This document shows, piece after piece, positions 1-8,377 of a DNA stretch of 64,000 nt. The notes beneath the pieces are model-generated. The model was not told the origin of the DNA, made no database searches, and saw only the letters and a program-made list of their open reading frames with translations. Origin of the DNA: Microbispora hainanensis. GTDB lineage: Bacteria > Actinomycetota > Actinomycetes > Streptosporangiales > Streptosporangiaceae. The translations under genes and the position numbers were made by a program. Location of the stretch: the NCBI RefSeq assembly GCF_006874475.1, contig NZ_VIRM01000032.1:40229-104228 (forward strand), given 5' to 3'. Numbering within the stretch: position 1 is the stretch's first letter; the number at the start of each line of letters is the position of its first letter.

Positions 1-898
1 GCATGAAGATGTCGGCCTGGTTGATCAGCCCGTTGCGCTCGTACGGCGGCAGGTAGTGCTGGATCAGGCCGACGATCCGCCGTCTGTCCCGGAAGATCAC
101 GACGAGCTCGACGACGAGCAGGATCATCAGCAGCAGGTAGGCGATGGCGAGCCCGCCGAGCCCGGCGAAGGAGGCGAAGCCGTTCCAGAGGCCGTGCAGC
201 AGCATGGCCCCGATCCACCCGATGACGATCACGACGATCCCCACCGCGCCCCCGCGCTGCGCGGCGTACGCCACCGCGATGCCGATCAGGGACGTGAACA
301 GCGGATGCGCGAACGGCGACAGCACGGCCCGCAGCACGAGCGTCGCGGCCAGGCCCTGCGCGCCGTTCTCCTCCAGGGCGGCCAGGTAGTAGCTGACGTT
401 CTCCGACATGGCGAAGCCGAGCCCGACCATGCTGGCGTAGATGATGCCGTCGGTGGGCCCGTCCAGCTCCTGCCGCCGGAACCACAGCAGCCCGAGCAGG
501 ACCAGCCCCTTGGCCGTCTCCTCCACGGGAGGGGCGCCGAACGTGGCGACGAGGTTGCGCGCGCTGGTCGTGTCCCCGACCTGATGGGCCACGTAGACGA
601 GGTTGAGCGAGTTGAGCACGCCGGCGAGCAGCACGGCGATGCCGGCGCCCCAGGCGAACGCGAAGATCAGGTTGTTGCGCGGCTCCGGTTCCATGCGGTC
701 GAGGGCGAGCACGCCCGCGAGCAGCAGCGGCACGGGGGCCACGGCGAGCCCGAGCGCGATGAAGAACTGGACCGGCTCCCCGTTGATGATGTCGAAGGAG
801 AACGACACGAGAGCGCAGATTCCGGCGACGACCAGACCCACGATGAGGCCGATGGACGGACGCTCCCTGAGAACGGCGCGGGGGTCGAGGCCTGCCAC
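1..898 (-). CDS. PrsW family intramembrane metalloprotease, C-terminus beyond the window
   Basis: The reading frame begins at a GTG and runs off the left edge, giving 299 visible residues. It is strongly hydrophobic, with several membrane helices starting near residues 18-38, 44-66 and 77-100. An EETAK motif at residues 126-130 and a second motif, SENVSYY, about 40 residues later match the EExxK and ExxxE-type metal-binding motifs of the PrsW/CPBP-like membrane protease clan. A later HPLF segment also fits. In Bacillus, PrsW cuts an anti-sigma factor; the substrate here is unknown. It is divergent from the lipoprotein gene at 1037. The family call is from motifs seen by eye. The start is chosen because it follows the intergenic gap and precedes the first hydrophobic segment directly. 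Confidence 0.8.
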   Translation of the reverse strand, partial: MAGLDPRAVLRERPSIGLIVGLVVAGICALVSFSFDIINGEPVQFFIALGLAVAPVPLLLAGVLALDRMEPEPRNNLIFAFAWGAGIAVLLAGVLNSLNLVYVAHQVGDTTSARNLVATFGAPPVEETAKGLVLLGLLWFRRQELDGPTDGIIYASMVGLGFAMSENVSYYLAALEENGAQGLAATLVLRAVLSPFAHPLFTSLIGIAVAYAAQRGGAVGIVVIVIGWIGAMLLHGLWNGFASFAGLGGLAIAYLLLMILLVVELVVIFRDRRRIVGLIQHYLPPYERNGLINQADIFM

Positions 899-1036
899 TG
901 TGCGACTGTAACCGACCACGGCCGCCGGGGTCCTCCTCGGCCCTCAAAAGATCCCCACGCATTCCGTGCCGAGGCGACTGTCGCGCGGGCGCGCCCCGTC
1001 CTGAGCACGCGCCGGTTCCGGGCAGAATGGGCGATC

Positions 1037-2587
1037 ATGGATGTCGCACCACCAGACGGGCTCGGACGACGCGGTTTCCTCCGCATCGCGTGCGCCGCCG
1101 CCGTGGGCTCGGTCGCCGCATGCGCGCCCGGGGCCCGGGAAGGCTCCGCGCCCGCTTCCCCGTCGCCCTCATCCGCCTCCCCGTCGCCGTCAAGTAAGCC
1201 GGCGGCGGAACGGCTGCTGCCCGGCGACCCGGACTGGCGGGTGCGCAGGCGCGGCCCCGACGAGGCGATCGAGGGCTACGGCGACCGCGCGAGCGTGCTG
1301 CCCGGGGAGTCGTTCGGGCTGCACGTCTCCACCACCGAGGGCCGCTATCGGGTCACGGCCTACCGGATGGGCTGGTATGGCGGCACGCTCGCCCGGCGGG
1401 TGTGGCGTTCCGGCTGGCTGAAGGGGCGCGACCAGGGCCGCGGACGGCTCGTCGGCGACACCCGCACCGTGCAGGCCGGGTGGCGGCGCTCCCTGACCGT
1501 GTCCACGGAGGGCTGGCCCGAGGGGGCCTATCTGCTGCGCCTGGACACCGAGCACGGCTATCAGCGGTACGTGCCGCTGGTCGTGCGCTCGGCCTCCGGG
1601 GCCGGCCGCACGGTCCTGGTGCATGCCACCCCCACCTGGCAGGCGTACAACCGGTGGGGCGGCTACAGCCTCTACTACGGCGAGGACGGCCGCTACGAGA
1701 GCCGCTCGCTCGCGGTCAGCTTCGACCGGCCCTACGACAGCACCGGGATGGAGAAGTTCCTCATCCACGAGCGGCCGGTGGTGGCGCTGGCCGAACGGCT
1801 CGGCCTGCCCCTGGCGTACACGACGGGCGGCGACCTGGAGGCCGGCGACGACGTGCTCACCGGCGCCGCCGCGGTGATCTTCCTCGGGCACGACGAATAC
1901 TGGACGCCCGGGGTGCGCCGCACGGTGACCAAGGCCCGCGACGCGGGCGTCAACCTGGCCTTCCTGGGCGCCAACACCTGCTACCGCCGCGTCCGGCTGG
2001 AGGACGAGGGCCGGACGGTGGTCTGCTACAAGACCGCGGTGGACCGCGACCCGCTGGTCCGCACCCGTCCGGCGGTGGCGACGACCGACTTCCGGGCGGC
2101 GCCGAAGGCCGATCCCGAGTCGTCGCTCATCGGGGTCTACTACGACGGCTATCCGGTGGACGCGCCGTTCGTCGTGCACGAGCCCCGCCACTGGATCTTC
2201 GCGGGCACCGGTGTGCGCCGCGGCGACGCGTTCCCCCACCTCGTGGGCGTGGAGTACGACCGGGTGAACACGGACGTGCCGACGCCCAGGCCGCTGCAGA
2301 TCCTCGCCCACTCGCCGGTGACCTGCGTGGGGCGGCCCAGTTTCTCCGACGCCGCCTACTACACGGCCGAGAGCGGGGCCGGGGTGTTCGCCTCGGGCAC
2401 CATGCGGTGGGCCGAGACGCTCATGGCACGCACCCGCGACCTGCCGCGGGCGCACGGCATCGACGCGCGTACGCGGGCCTTCGTCACGGCCACGACGAGC
2501 AACCTGCTCAAGGGCTTCGCCGAAGGACCCGCCGCCGAGCGCCTGCCCGTCCCCGACGACAACGTCCGCCGCACCTACCGCGCCTGA
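1037..2587 (+). CDS. Twin-arginine lipoprotein with N,N-dimethylformamidase large-subunit-like domain
   Basis: A 516-residue protein. The N-terminus carries RRGFLR at residues 11-16, a hydrophobic stretch and a VAAC lipobox with Cys29, so it is probably exported by Tat and lipid-anchored. A Ser/Pro-rich linker of about 30 residues follows. The body contains TPTWQAYNRWGGYSLYYG, FLGHDEYWTPGVRR and FLGANTCYRRVR, typical of the C-terminal domain of the N,N-dimethylformamidase beta subunit and its many actinobacterial homologues. Genuine DMFase is cytoplasmic, so an exported lipoprotein version probably has another substrate; enzymatic function is not proven. ATG at 1037 is chosen because it places the Tat motif at the N-terminus. 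The open frame extends further upstream, but that part lies antisense to the PrsW gene and is a shadow. Confidence 0.8.
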   Translation: MDVAPPDGLGRRGFLRIACAAAVGSVAACAPGAREGSAPASPSPSSASPSPSSKPAAERLLPGDPDWRVRRRGPDEAIEGYGDRASVLPGESFGLHVSTTEGRYRVTAYRMGWYGGTLARRVWRSGWLKGRDQGRGRLVGDTRTVQAGWRRSLTVSTEGWPEGAYLLRLDTEHGYQRYVPLVVRSASGAGRTVLVHATPTWQAYNRWGGYSLYYGEDGRYESRSLAVSFDRPYDSTGMEKFLIHERPVVALAERLGLPLAYTTGGDLEAGDDVLTGAAAVIFLGHDEYWTPGVRRTVTKARDAGVNLAFLGANTCYRRVRLEDEGRTVVCYKTAVDRDPLVRTRPAVATTDFRAAPKADPESSLIGVYYDGYPVDAPFVVHEPRHWIFAGTGVRRGDAFPHLVGVEYDRVNTDVPTPRPLQILAHSPVTCVGRPSFSDAAYYTAESGAGVFASGTMRWAETLMARTRDLPRAHGIDARTRAFVTATTSNLLKGFAEGPAAERLPVPDDNVRRTYRA

Positions 2588-2678
2588 CGCTCCGGCACGT
2601 CACGAACGGCCCTCTTCCCTCGCCGTCTTCCCCCACCCGGCGCACGGCGTCGCCGGGAGGCTGCCGCGGGCCTCCCCG

Positions 2679-2708
2679 TTGACGAGTAGATCGATCGGTC
2701 GATATAAA
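2679..2708 (+). promoter_or_regulatory. Predicted sigma-70-type promoter of the remnant/reductase transcript
   Basis: TTGACG at 2679-2684 and TATAAA at 2703-2708 are separated by 18 bases. This AT-rich island stands out sharply in the GC-rich context. Transcription would start near 2715, about 35 bases before the GTG of the downstream mini-gene. Predicted by eye. Confidence 0.65.
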
Positions 2709-2727
2709 GATTAGACCGAACGTTCTA
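2687..2727 (+). promoter_or_regulatory. Two operator-like 16-bp dyads flanking the -10 element
   Basis: Box 1 is TAGATCGATCGGTCGA at 2687-2702 and box 2 is TAGACCGAACGTTCTA at 2712-2727, start to start 25 bp. Both resemble a TAGACC-N4-GGTCTA dyad (10 and 11 of 12 fixed positions), a pattern I associate from memory with TetR-family repressors of the NemR type. Box 1 lies between the -35 and -10 elements and box 2 lies over the likely start of transcription, so binding should repress. No cognate regulator is adjacent; the only TetR gene in the window (33758) has a different-looking operator. Confidence 0.5.
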
Positions 2728-2748
2728 TCTCTCCTTCAGGAGCCCGAA

Positions 2749-2856
2749 GTGCCGCAATCGTCCACGGCCGAGGTCATCGACCGCTTCAACCACGCGTTCG
2801 TCCACCACGACCCCGACCCCGTCCCGCTCGCCACCGACTCCGAGGCCCGGGTCTGA
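2749..2856 (+). pseudogene. Remnant of a SnoaL-like/NTF2-fold gene, now a 35-codon leader ORF
   Basis: GTG start with a good ribosome-binding sequence (TTCAGGAG, 2735-2742), reading VPQSSTAEVIDRFNHAFVHH and then a short D/P-rich tail to a TGA at 2854. The first 20 or so residues look like the N-terminal helix of SnoaL-like (NTF2-fold) proteins, which are normally about 110-140 residues long; the rest of the fold is missing. The stop lies one base before the GTG of the reductase, so translation is likely coupled. It may be an internally deleted gene that now serves as a translated leader. The family assignment rests on one short helix and is tentative. Confidence 0.45.
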
Positions 2857-2857
2857 C

Positions 2858-3859
2858 GTGCGCAGCTACCACCTCGACAGCGGCGCCGGGCTCTCGGGCC
2901 TGACGATCAGAGACCACCCCGACCCGGTCCCCGGCGCCGGTCAGGTCGTCGTCGCCGTACGCGCCGCGTCTCTGAGCTTCCGGGAACTGATGATCGCCCG
3001 CGGCGACTACGTCCTGCCGGTGAAGCCGGACGTGGTTCCGATATCCGACGGGGCCGGCGACATCGTGTCGGTCGGACCCGGGGTCGACTCCCGGCGGATC
3101 GGCGAACGAGTCGCCGCCACCCTCTTCCCGAGCTGGCAGGACGGCCCGTTCGGCATCGAGCACCTGCCGCAGCGCGGCGGCTCGCTGGACGGCATGCTCA
3201 CCGAACGCGCGGTGGTCGACCAGGAGGCCCTGGTGCCGGCCCCCGCTCACCTGTCCTACGAGGAGGCGGCGACGCTCCCGTGCGCCGCGGTCACCGCCTG
3301 GAACGCGGTGACCGGCGCGGACGGTCTGCGTCCGGGCCAGACCGTGGTGACGCAGGGATCGGGCGGGGTGTCGCTGTTCGCCCTGCAGTTCGCCAAGACG
3401 CTCGGCGCCCGGGTGATCGCCACCACCAGCGGGCCCGGGAAGGCGGCCCGCCTGCGCGATCTCGGCGCGGACGAGGTCATCGACTACCGGGCCGTCCCCG
3501 ACTGGCCGGCGAGGGTCAGGGAACTCACCGGCGGACGGGGCGCCGACCGCGTCATCGACGTCGCCGGCCTGCTGGAACAGTCCCTCAAGGCGGTGGCGAT
3601 GGCAGGCCACGTCGCGTGCGTGGGCTTCGTCTCCGGCACCGCGCTCCCGGTCGACACGCGCACGCTCTTCGCCTCCGGCGCCACCGTGCGCGCCGTCGCG
3701 GTCGGCAGCCGCGCCCAGTTCCTCGCCATGAACCGAGCCATCGAGGTCAACGGCCTTCGCCCGGTCATCGACCGCGCGTTCCCCTTCGAGCAGGCCCACG
3801 ACGCCTATCGCCATTACGCCTCGGGTAAGGCGTTCGGCAAGGTCGTCATCACCATCTGA
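2858..3859 (+). CDS. Medium-chain dehydrogenase/reductase, quinone-oxidoreductase-like
   Basis: A 333-residue NAD(P)-dependent oxidoreductase of the MDR superfamily. The N-terminal GroES-like catalytic domain covers roughly residues 1-125. The Rossmann domain follows, with TQGSGGVSLFALQFAK (usual AxGxxG-type nucleotide loop) and GADEVIDYR, and the C-terminal FGKVVITI ending is typical of the family. The usual catalytic-zinc cysteine near residue 38 is absent (SLSFRELM), so it is probably a zinc-independent reductase of the quinone/enone type despite frequent naming as alcohol dehydrogenase. It starts at a GTG one base after the stop of the upstream remnant ORF and shares its promoter, which has two repressor-like boxes; induction by an electrophile is a reasonable inference. 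Substrate unknown. Confidence 0.88.
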   Translation: MRSYHLDSGAGLSGLTIRDHPDPVPGAGQVVVAVRAASLSFRELMIARGDYVLPVKPDVVPISDGAGDIVSVGPGVDSRRIGERVAATLFPSWQDGPFGIEHLPQRGGSLDGMLTERAVVDQEALVPAPAHLSYEEAATLPCAAVTAWNAVTGADGLRPGQTVVTQGSGGVSLFALQFAKTLGARVIATTSGPGKAARLRDLGADEVIDYRAVPDWPARVRELTGGRGADRVIDVAGLLEQSLKAVAMAGHVACVGFVSGTALPVDTRTLFASGATVRAVAVGSRAQFLAMNRAIEVNGLRPVIDRAFPFEQAHDAYRHYASGKAFGKVVITI

Positions 3860-3903
3860 CCGGACACGCCCGGCCGCGCCGCACCGGAAATCGATACGAA
3901 GAA

Positions 3904-3938
3904 AAGGTCCCGTCCGAACTCCTCTCGGACGGGACCTT
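3904..3938 (-). terminator. Bidirectional hairpin terminator between the reductase and ctaB
   Basis: A perfect 14-bp stem (3904-3917 with 3925-3938, core GGTCCCGTCCGA) and a 7-base loop. On the minus strand the stem is followed by TTTTCTTCG, so it best fits an intrinsic terminator for ctaB, which ends at 3948. On the plus strand only CT follows, but the convergent reductase gene probably also uses it. Confidence 0.85.
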
Positions 3939-3947
3939 CTGAGTGGA

Positions 3948-4901
3948 TCAGGCGACCAGGGAGTCGATCGCGACGGCGAGGAACAGCAGCGCCAGGTAAA
4001 TGTTCGACCAGTGGAAGAACCGCATCGGGCGCAGGTCGACGCCGGTCTTGCCGGCGTTCACCCGGCCGAGCAGGCGGTAGACCTCCACCAGGCAGACCGC
4101 GCCGAGCGCGAGCGCCGCCGCCGGGTAGAGCAGGGAGGTGCCGGCGATCGGCCACAGCAGCAGCGAGCACAGCACGGTGGCCCAGGTGTAGGCGACGACC
4201 TGCTGGACGACGCGGCGCTCGGTGGTGACCACCGGGAGCATGGGCACGTCGGCCGCCGCGTAGTCCTCGCGGTAGCGCATGGCGAGCGTCCAGGTGTGCG
4301 GCGGCGTCCAGAAGAACACCACGCCGAACAGCACGACCGGGGCCCACGACAGCGTGCCGGTGATGCCGGCCCAGCCGATCAGCACCGGCATGCAGCCGGC
4401 GATGCCGCCCCACACGATGTTCTGCGACGTACGCCGCTTGAGCACCAGCGAGTAGACGAAGACGTAGAACAGGATCGCGCCCAGCGACAGCACCGCGGCC
4501 AGCCCGTTGACCGTGAGGGCGAGCCCGAGCGTGGAAAGAGTGCCGAGAATCACACCGAAGACCAGCGCGCCCGCCGGCGACACGTCGTGCTTGGCGAGCG
4601 GACGCCTGCGGGTGCGCCGCATCGTCCGGTCGATGTCGCGGTCGATGTAGCAGTTCAGGACGTTCGCGCTGCCCGCCGACAGGGTGCCGAACACCATGGT
4701 GGCGGTGGCGGTCCACAGGTCGGGCAGGCCATGCGCCGCGAGGAACATGACCGGCAGGGTCGTGATCAGCAGCAGCTCGATGATCCGGGGCTTGGTGAGC
4801 GCCACGTAGGCCTTCACGAGCGCCCCGATGGAGCGGGGAGCCGTGGCCGTCGCGGTGGACCCGAGCGGGGTCACCGTCTGCTTGTTCGTCAGGACCGTCA
4901 A
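3948..4901 (-). CDS. ctaB: Protoheme IX farnesyltransferase (heme O synthase)
   Basis: A 317-residue UbiA-superfamily integral membrane prenyltransferase. It attaches a farnesyl group to heme B to make heme O, the precursor of heme A for cytochrome c oxidase. The first Asp-rich motif is clear in [20 protein letters not shown], with RRPL after it, and [19 protein letters not shown] is the signature of the second cytoplasmic loop. About seven to nine membrane helices fit the family. The start is a TTG at 4901 preceded by GGAAG. It is divergent from tkt, the standard actinobacterial arrangement, and separated by about 250 bases holding both promoters. Confidence 0.96.
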   Translation of the reverse strand: MTVLTNKQTVTPLGSTATATAPRSIGALVKAYVALTKPRIIELLLITTLPVMFLAAHGLPDLWTATATMVFGTLSAGSANVLNCYIDRDIDRTMRRTRRRPLAKHDVSPAGALVFGVILGTLSTLGLALTVNGLAAVLSLGAILFYVFVYSLVLKRRTSQNIVWGGIAGCMPVLIGWAGITGTLSWAPVVLFGVVFFWTPPHTWTLAMRYREDYAAADVPMLPVVTTERRVVQQVVAYTWATVLCSLLLWPIAGTSLLYPAAALALGAVCLVEVYRLLGRVNAGKTGVDLRPMRFFHWSNIYLALLFLAVAIDSLVA

Positions 4902-5153
4902 GGCGCTTCCAACACGTGCGGGGTCAACGCGTAACCTCTGATTAGGGCGGATCTCCGGGCAGCCTGTCTCCGGGCGGCAGCCGGCACTTGGTCAATCACT
5001 GTAGTCGCCACCGCAGGTGGTCCCCGAACCGGGGCCGAAGCCGCGGGTGCCGTTACCGAGGTGGCTACCAAACGGTATTACGAGGAACCCGTTAGGGTCC
5101 CCTGTGGGCGGGAAATGCCAGAACCGGCGCGAAAACAAGAGGGGATCGAGCAG

Positions 5154-7256
5154 TTGAGCAGCGCAAGCCTTGAGTGGAGTGATCTTGACCGGCAGGCGGT
5201 CGACGTCGTGCGAGCCCTGGCGATGGACGCCGTGGAGAAAGCGGGCTCGGGTCACCCCGGCACCGCGATGAGCCTCGCCCCCGCTGCCTACCTCCTTTTC
5301 CAGCGGGTCCTGCGTCATGACCCCTCGGATCCCAAGTGGGTGGGACGAGACAGGTTCGTCCTTTCCTGCGGGCATTCGAGCCTGACGCTCTACATTCAGC
5401 TCTACCTGTCCGGCTACGGCCTGACCCTGGACGACCTCAAGGCGCTCCGGCAGTGGGGCAGCCTCACCCCGGGCCACCCCGAGTACGGGCACACGGCCGG
5501 CGTGGAGACCACGACCGGTCCGCTCGGCCAGGGCGTCGGCAACGCGGTCGGCATGGCCATGGCGGCCCGCCGCGAGCGCGGCCTGTTCGACCCGGACGCC
5601 GCGCCCGGCGCCTCGCCGTTCGACCACATGATCTGGTGCTTCGCCTCAGAGGGCGACCTCGAGGAGGGCATCAGCCACGAGGTCAGCGCCATCGCGGGTC
5701 ACCAGAAGCTCGGCAACCTGGCCGTGATCTTCGACTCCAACCACATCTCCATCGAGGACGACACCCAGATCGCCCTGTCCGAGGACATCGCCAAGCGCTA
5801 CGAGGCGTACGGCTGGCACGTCCTGGAGGTCGACTGGACCAAGACGGGCGAGTACAAGGAAGACGTCCAGGAGCTGTACGCCGCGCTCGAGGCGGCCCGC
5901 GCCGAGACCGAGCGGCCGACCTTCATCAAGCTCCGCACGATCATCGGCTGGCCGGCGCCGAACAAGCAGAACACCGGCAAGATCCACGGCTCGGCCCTGG
6001 GCGCCGACGAGGTCGCCGCGACCAAGCGCGTCCTCGGCATGGACCCCGGCAAGAGCTTCGACGTCCCCGCCGAGGTGCTCGGCCACGCGCGTGAGGTCGT
6101 CCAGCGCGGCCGGGCCCTGCGCGCCGAGTGGAACAAGGGCTACCAGAGCTGGCGCGAGGCCAACCCCGAGCGGGCGGAGCTGTTCGACCGGATCTCCAAG
6201 CGCAAGCTGCCGGAGGGCTGGGACAAGGCGCTGCCGTCGTTCGAGATCGGCTCGCAGGTCGCCACCCGCAAGGCGTCCGGCGAGGTGCTGAACGCGCTCG
6301 CGCCGGTGCTGCCGGAGCTGTGGGGCGGCTCGGCCGACCTCGCGGAGTCCAACAACACCACGATGAAGGGCGAGCCGTCCTTCATTCCGGACGAGTACCA
6401 GACCAGGGAGTTCCCCGGCAACCGGTACGGCCGCACGCTGCACTTCGGCATCCGCGAGCACGGCATGGGCGCGATCCTGAACGGCATCGCGCTGCACAAC
6501 GGCACCCGCCCCTACGGCGGCACCTTCCTGGTGTTCAGCGACTACATGCGCCCGTCGGTGCGGCTCGCCGCGCTGATGAAACTGCCGGTGACCTACGTCT
6601 GGACGCACGACTCGATCGGTCTCGGCGAGGACGGCCCGACCCACCAGCCGATCGAGCACCTGTGGGCGCTGCGCGCGATCCCCGGCCTGGACGTCGTCCG
6701 CCCGGCCGACGCCAACGAGACGGCGGCCGCGTGGAAGACCGTCCTTGAGCACAACGACCGCCCGGCGGGCCTCGCCCTGACCCGGCAGAACGTCCCCACC
6801 CTCGACGGCACGGGCGACCCGGACGCCGTCGCGCGGGGCGGCTACGTCCTGCAGGACGCGTCCAACGGCCAGCCCGCGGTCGTGATCATCGGCACCGGCA
6901 GCGAGGTCCAGCTCGCCGTCGAGGCCCGCACGATCCTGGAGTCGCAGGGCATTCCGACCCGCGTGGTCTCGATGCCGTGCGTGGAGTGGTTCCGGGAGCA
7001 GGACGCCGCCTACAAGCAGATCGTGCTGCCCCCCGCCGTCAAGGCCCGGGTCGCGGTCGAGGCGGGAATCACGATGGGCTGGCGCGAGTTCGTGGGAGAT
7101 GCGGGCGAGGTCCTGGGGCTCGAGCACTTCGGCGCGTCCGCGCCGTACAAGACGATCTACGAGCAGTTCGGCCTCACCGCCGACCGCGTCGTCGCCGCCG
7201 CCAAGGCCAGCCTGGCCAAGACGGGCGCCGACAAGGGCGAGACGACCGGAAACTGA
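5154..7256 (+). CDS. tkt: Transketolase
   Basis: A 700-residue thiamine-diphosphate enzyme that moves two-carbon units between sugar phosphates in the non-oxidative pentose phosphate pathway. [13 protein letters not shown] and the ThDP/Mg motif (EGDLEEG to [10 protein letters not shown]) lie in the first third. [15 protein letters not shown] and [18 protein letters not shown] mark the pyrimidine-binding domain, and the C-terminal transketolase domain follows. The TTG at 5154 is preferred because it is preceded by AGAGGGG at suitable spacing and gives the usual N-terminus ([11 protein letters not shown]). Upstream ATGs at 5061 and 5115 are in frame but add about 30 or 13 atypical residues. First gene of a six-gene operon. 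Confidence 0.97.
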   Translation: MSSASLEWSDLDRQAVDVVRALAMDAVEKAGSGHPGTAMSLAPAAYLLFQRVLRHDPSDPKWVGRDRFVLSCGHSSLTLYIQLYLSGYGLTLDDLKALRQWGSLTPGHPEYGHTAGVETTTGPLGQGVGNAVGMAMAARRERGLFDPDAAPGASPFDHMIWCFASEGDLEEGISHEVSAIAGHQKLGNLAVIFDSNHISIEDDTQIALSEDIAKRYEAYGWHVLEVDWTKTGEYKEDVQELYAALEAARAETERPTFIKLRTIIGWPAPNKQNTGKIHGSALGADEVAATKRVLGMDPGKSFDVPAEVLGHAREVVQRGRALRAEWNKGYQSWREANPERAELFDRISKRKLPEGWDKALPSFEIGSQVATRKASGEVLNALAPVLPELWGGSADLAESNNTTMKGEPSFIPDEYQTREFPGNRYGRTLHFGIREHGMGAILNGIALHNGTRPYGGTFLVFSDYMRPSVRLAALMKLPVTYVWTHDSIGLGEDGPTHQPIEHLWALRAIPGLDVVRPADANETAAAWKTVLEHNDRPAGLALTRQNVPTLDGTGDPDAVARGGYVLQDASNGQPAVVIIGTGSEVQLAVEARTILESQGIPTRVVSMPCVEWFREQDAAYKQIVLPPAVKARVAVEAGITMGWREFVGDAGEVLGLEHFGASAPYKTIYEQFGLTADRVVAAAKASLAKTGADKGETTGN

Positions 7257-7266
7257 GGGACGAAGG

Positions 7267-8370
7267 ATGAATGAGAATCTGAAGCGGCTGACGGACGCCG
7301 GAGTCTCCATCTGGCTCGACGACATCAGCCGGGAGCGGCTGCGCTCCGGCAACCTCGCCGCCCTGATCCGCGACAAGTACGTGACGGGAGTCACGTCCAA
7401 CCCCACGATCTTCGCCTCCGCGCTGAGCAAGGGCGACGCCTACGACGCGCAACTGCGCGACCTCGCCATCCGCGGCGTGTCGGTCGAGGAGGCCGTGCGG
7501 GCGATCACCACGTTCGACATCCGCTGGGCGGCCGACGTGCTGCGGCCGGTCTTCGACGCCACCCACGGCGTCGACGGGCGCGTGTCGATCGAGGTGGACC
7601 CGCGCCTGGCCCGCAAGACCGAGGCGACGATCGCCGAGGCCCGCGCGCTGTGGTGGCTGGTCGACCGGCCCAACGTGCACATCAAGATCCCGGCGACCGT
7701 CGAGGGCCTGCCGGCGATCACCCAGGCCATCTCCGAGGGCATCAGCGTCAACGTCACGCTGATCTTCTCGCTGGAGCGCTACCGCCAGGTGATGGACGCC
7801 TGGCTGAGCGGGCTGGAGAAGGCGAAGGCCAACGGCCTCAACCTGGCCACGATCGAGTCGGTCGCGTCGTTCTTCGTCAGCCGCGTCGACACCGAGATCG
7901 ACAAGCGCCTCGACAAGATCGGCACGCCGGAGGCCCTCGCGCTGAAGGGCAAGGCCGGCGTCGCCAACGCCCGCCTGGCGTTCGCCGCGTACGAGGAGGT
8001 CATGAACTCGCCGCGCTGGCAGGCGCTGCGCGCCGCCGGCGCGCACCCGCAGCGCCCGCTGTGGGCCTCCACCGGCGTGAAGAACCCCGACTACCCCGAC
8101 ACGCTGTACGTGGAGCAGCTGGTCACGGCCGGGGTCGTCAACACCATGCCGGAGAAGACCCTGGACGCGACGGCCGACCACGGCCGGATCTCGGGCGACA
8201 CGATCCGCCCCTTCTACCAGCAGGCGTGGGACGTCATGGCCTCGCTGAAGCAGGTCGGCATCGACTACGACGACGTCGTCCGCGTGCTGGAGGAGGAGGG
8301 CGTCGAGAAGTTCGAGACGTCCTGGAACGAGCTTCTCGAAACCGTCGACGGCGAGCTGCGGAAGGCCTGA
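7267..8370 (+). CDS. tal: Transaldolase
   Basis: A 367-residue enzyme transferring a dihydroxyacetone unit between sedoheptulose-7-P and glyceraldehyde-3-[15 protein letters not shown] is the first transaldolase signature; [14 protein letters not shown] carries the Schiff-base lysine, and [12 protein letters not shown] [13 protein letters not shown] follows. [16 protein letters not shown] is the C-terminal signature. Length matches the actinobacterial Tal subfamily of about 370 residues. It starts 10 bases after the tkt stop, consistent with co-transcription. Confidence 0.97.
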   Translation: MNENLKRLTDAGVSIWLDDISRERLRSGNLAALIRDKYVTGVTSNPTIFASALSKGDAYDAQLRDLAIRGVSVEEAVRAITTFDIRWAADVLRPVFDATHGVDGRVSIEVDPRLARKTEATIAEARALWWLVDRPNVHIKIPATVEGLPAITQAISEGISVNVTLIFSLERYRQVMDAWLSGLEKAKANGLNLATIESVASFFVSRVDTEIDKRLDKIGTPEALALKGKAGVANARLAFAAYEEVMNSPRWQALRAAGAHPQRPLWASTGVKNPDYPDTLYVEQLVTAGVVNTMPEKTLDATADHGRISGDTIRPFYQQAWDVMASLKQVGIDYDDVVRVLEEEGVEKFETSWNELLETVDGELRKA

Positions 8371-8377
8371 GCTAGAG

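Noticed and set aside
56..1036. Plus-strand extension of the lipoprotein frame by more than 300 codons
   Set aside because: It is antisense to the PrsW-like gene, and the Tat signal places the real start at 1037.
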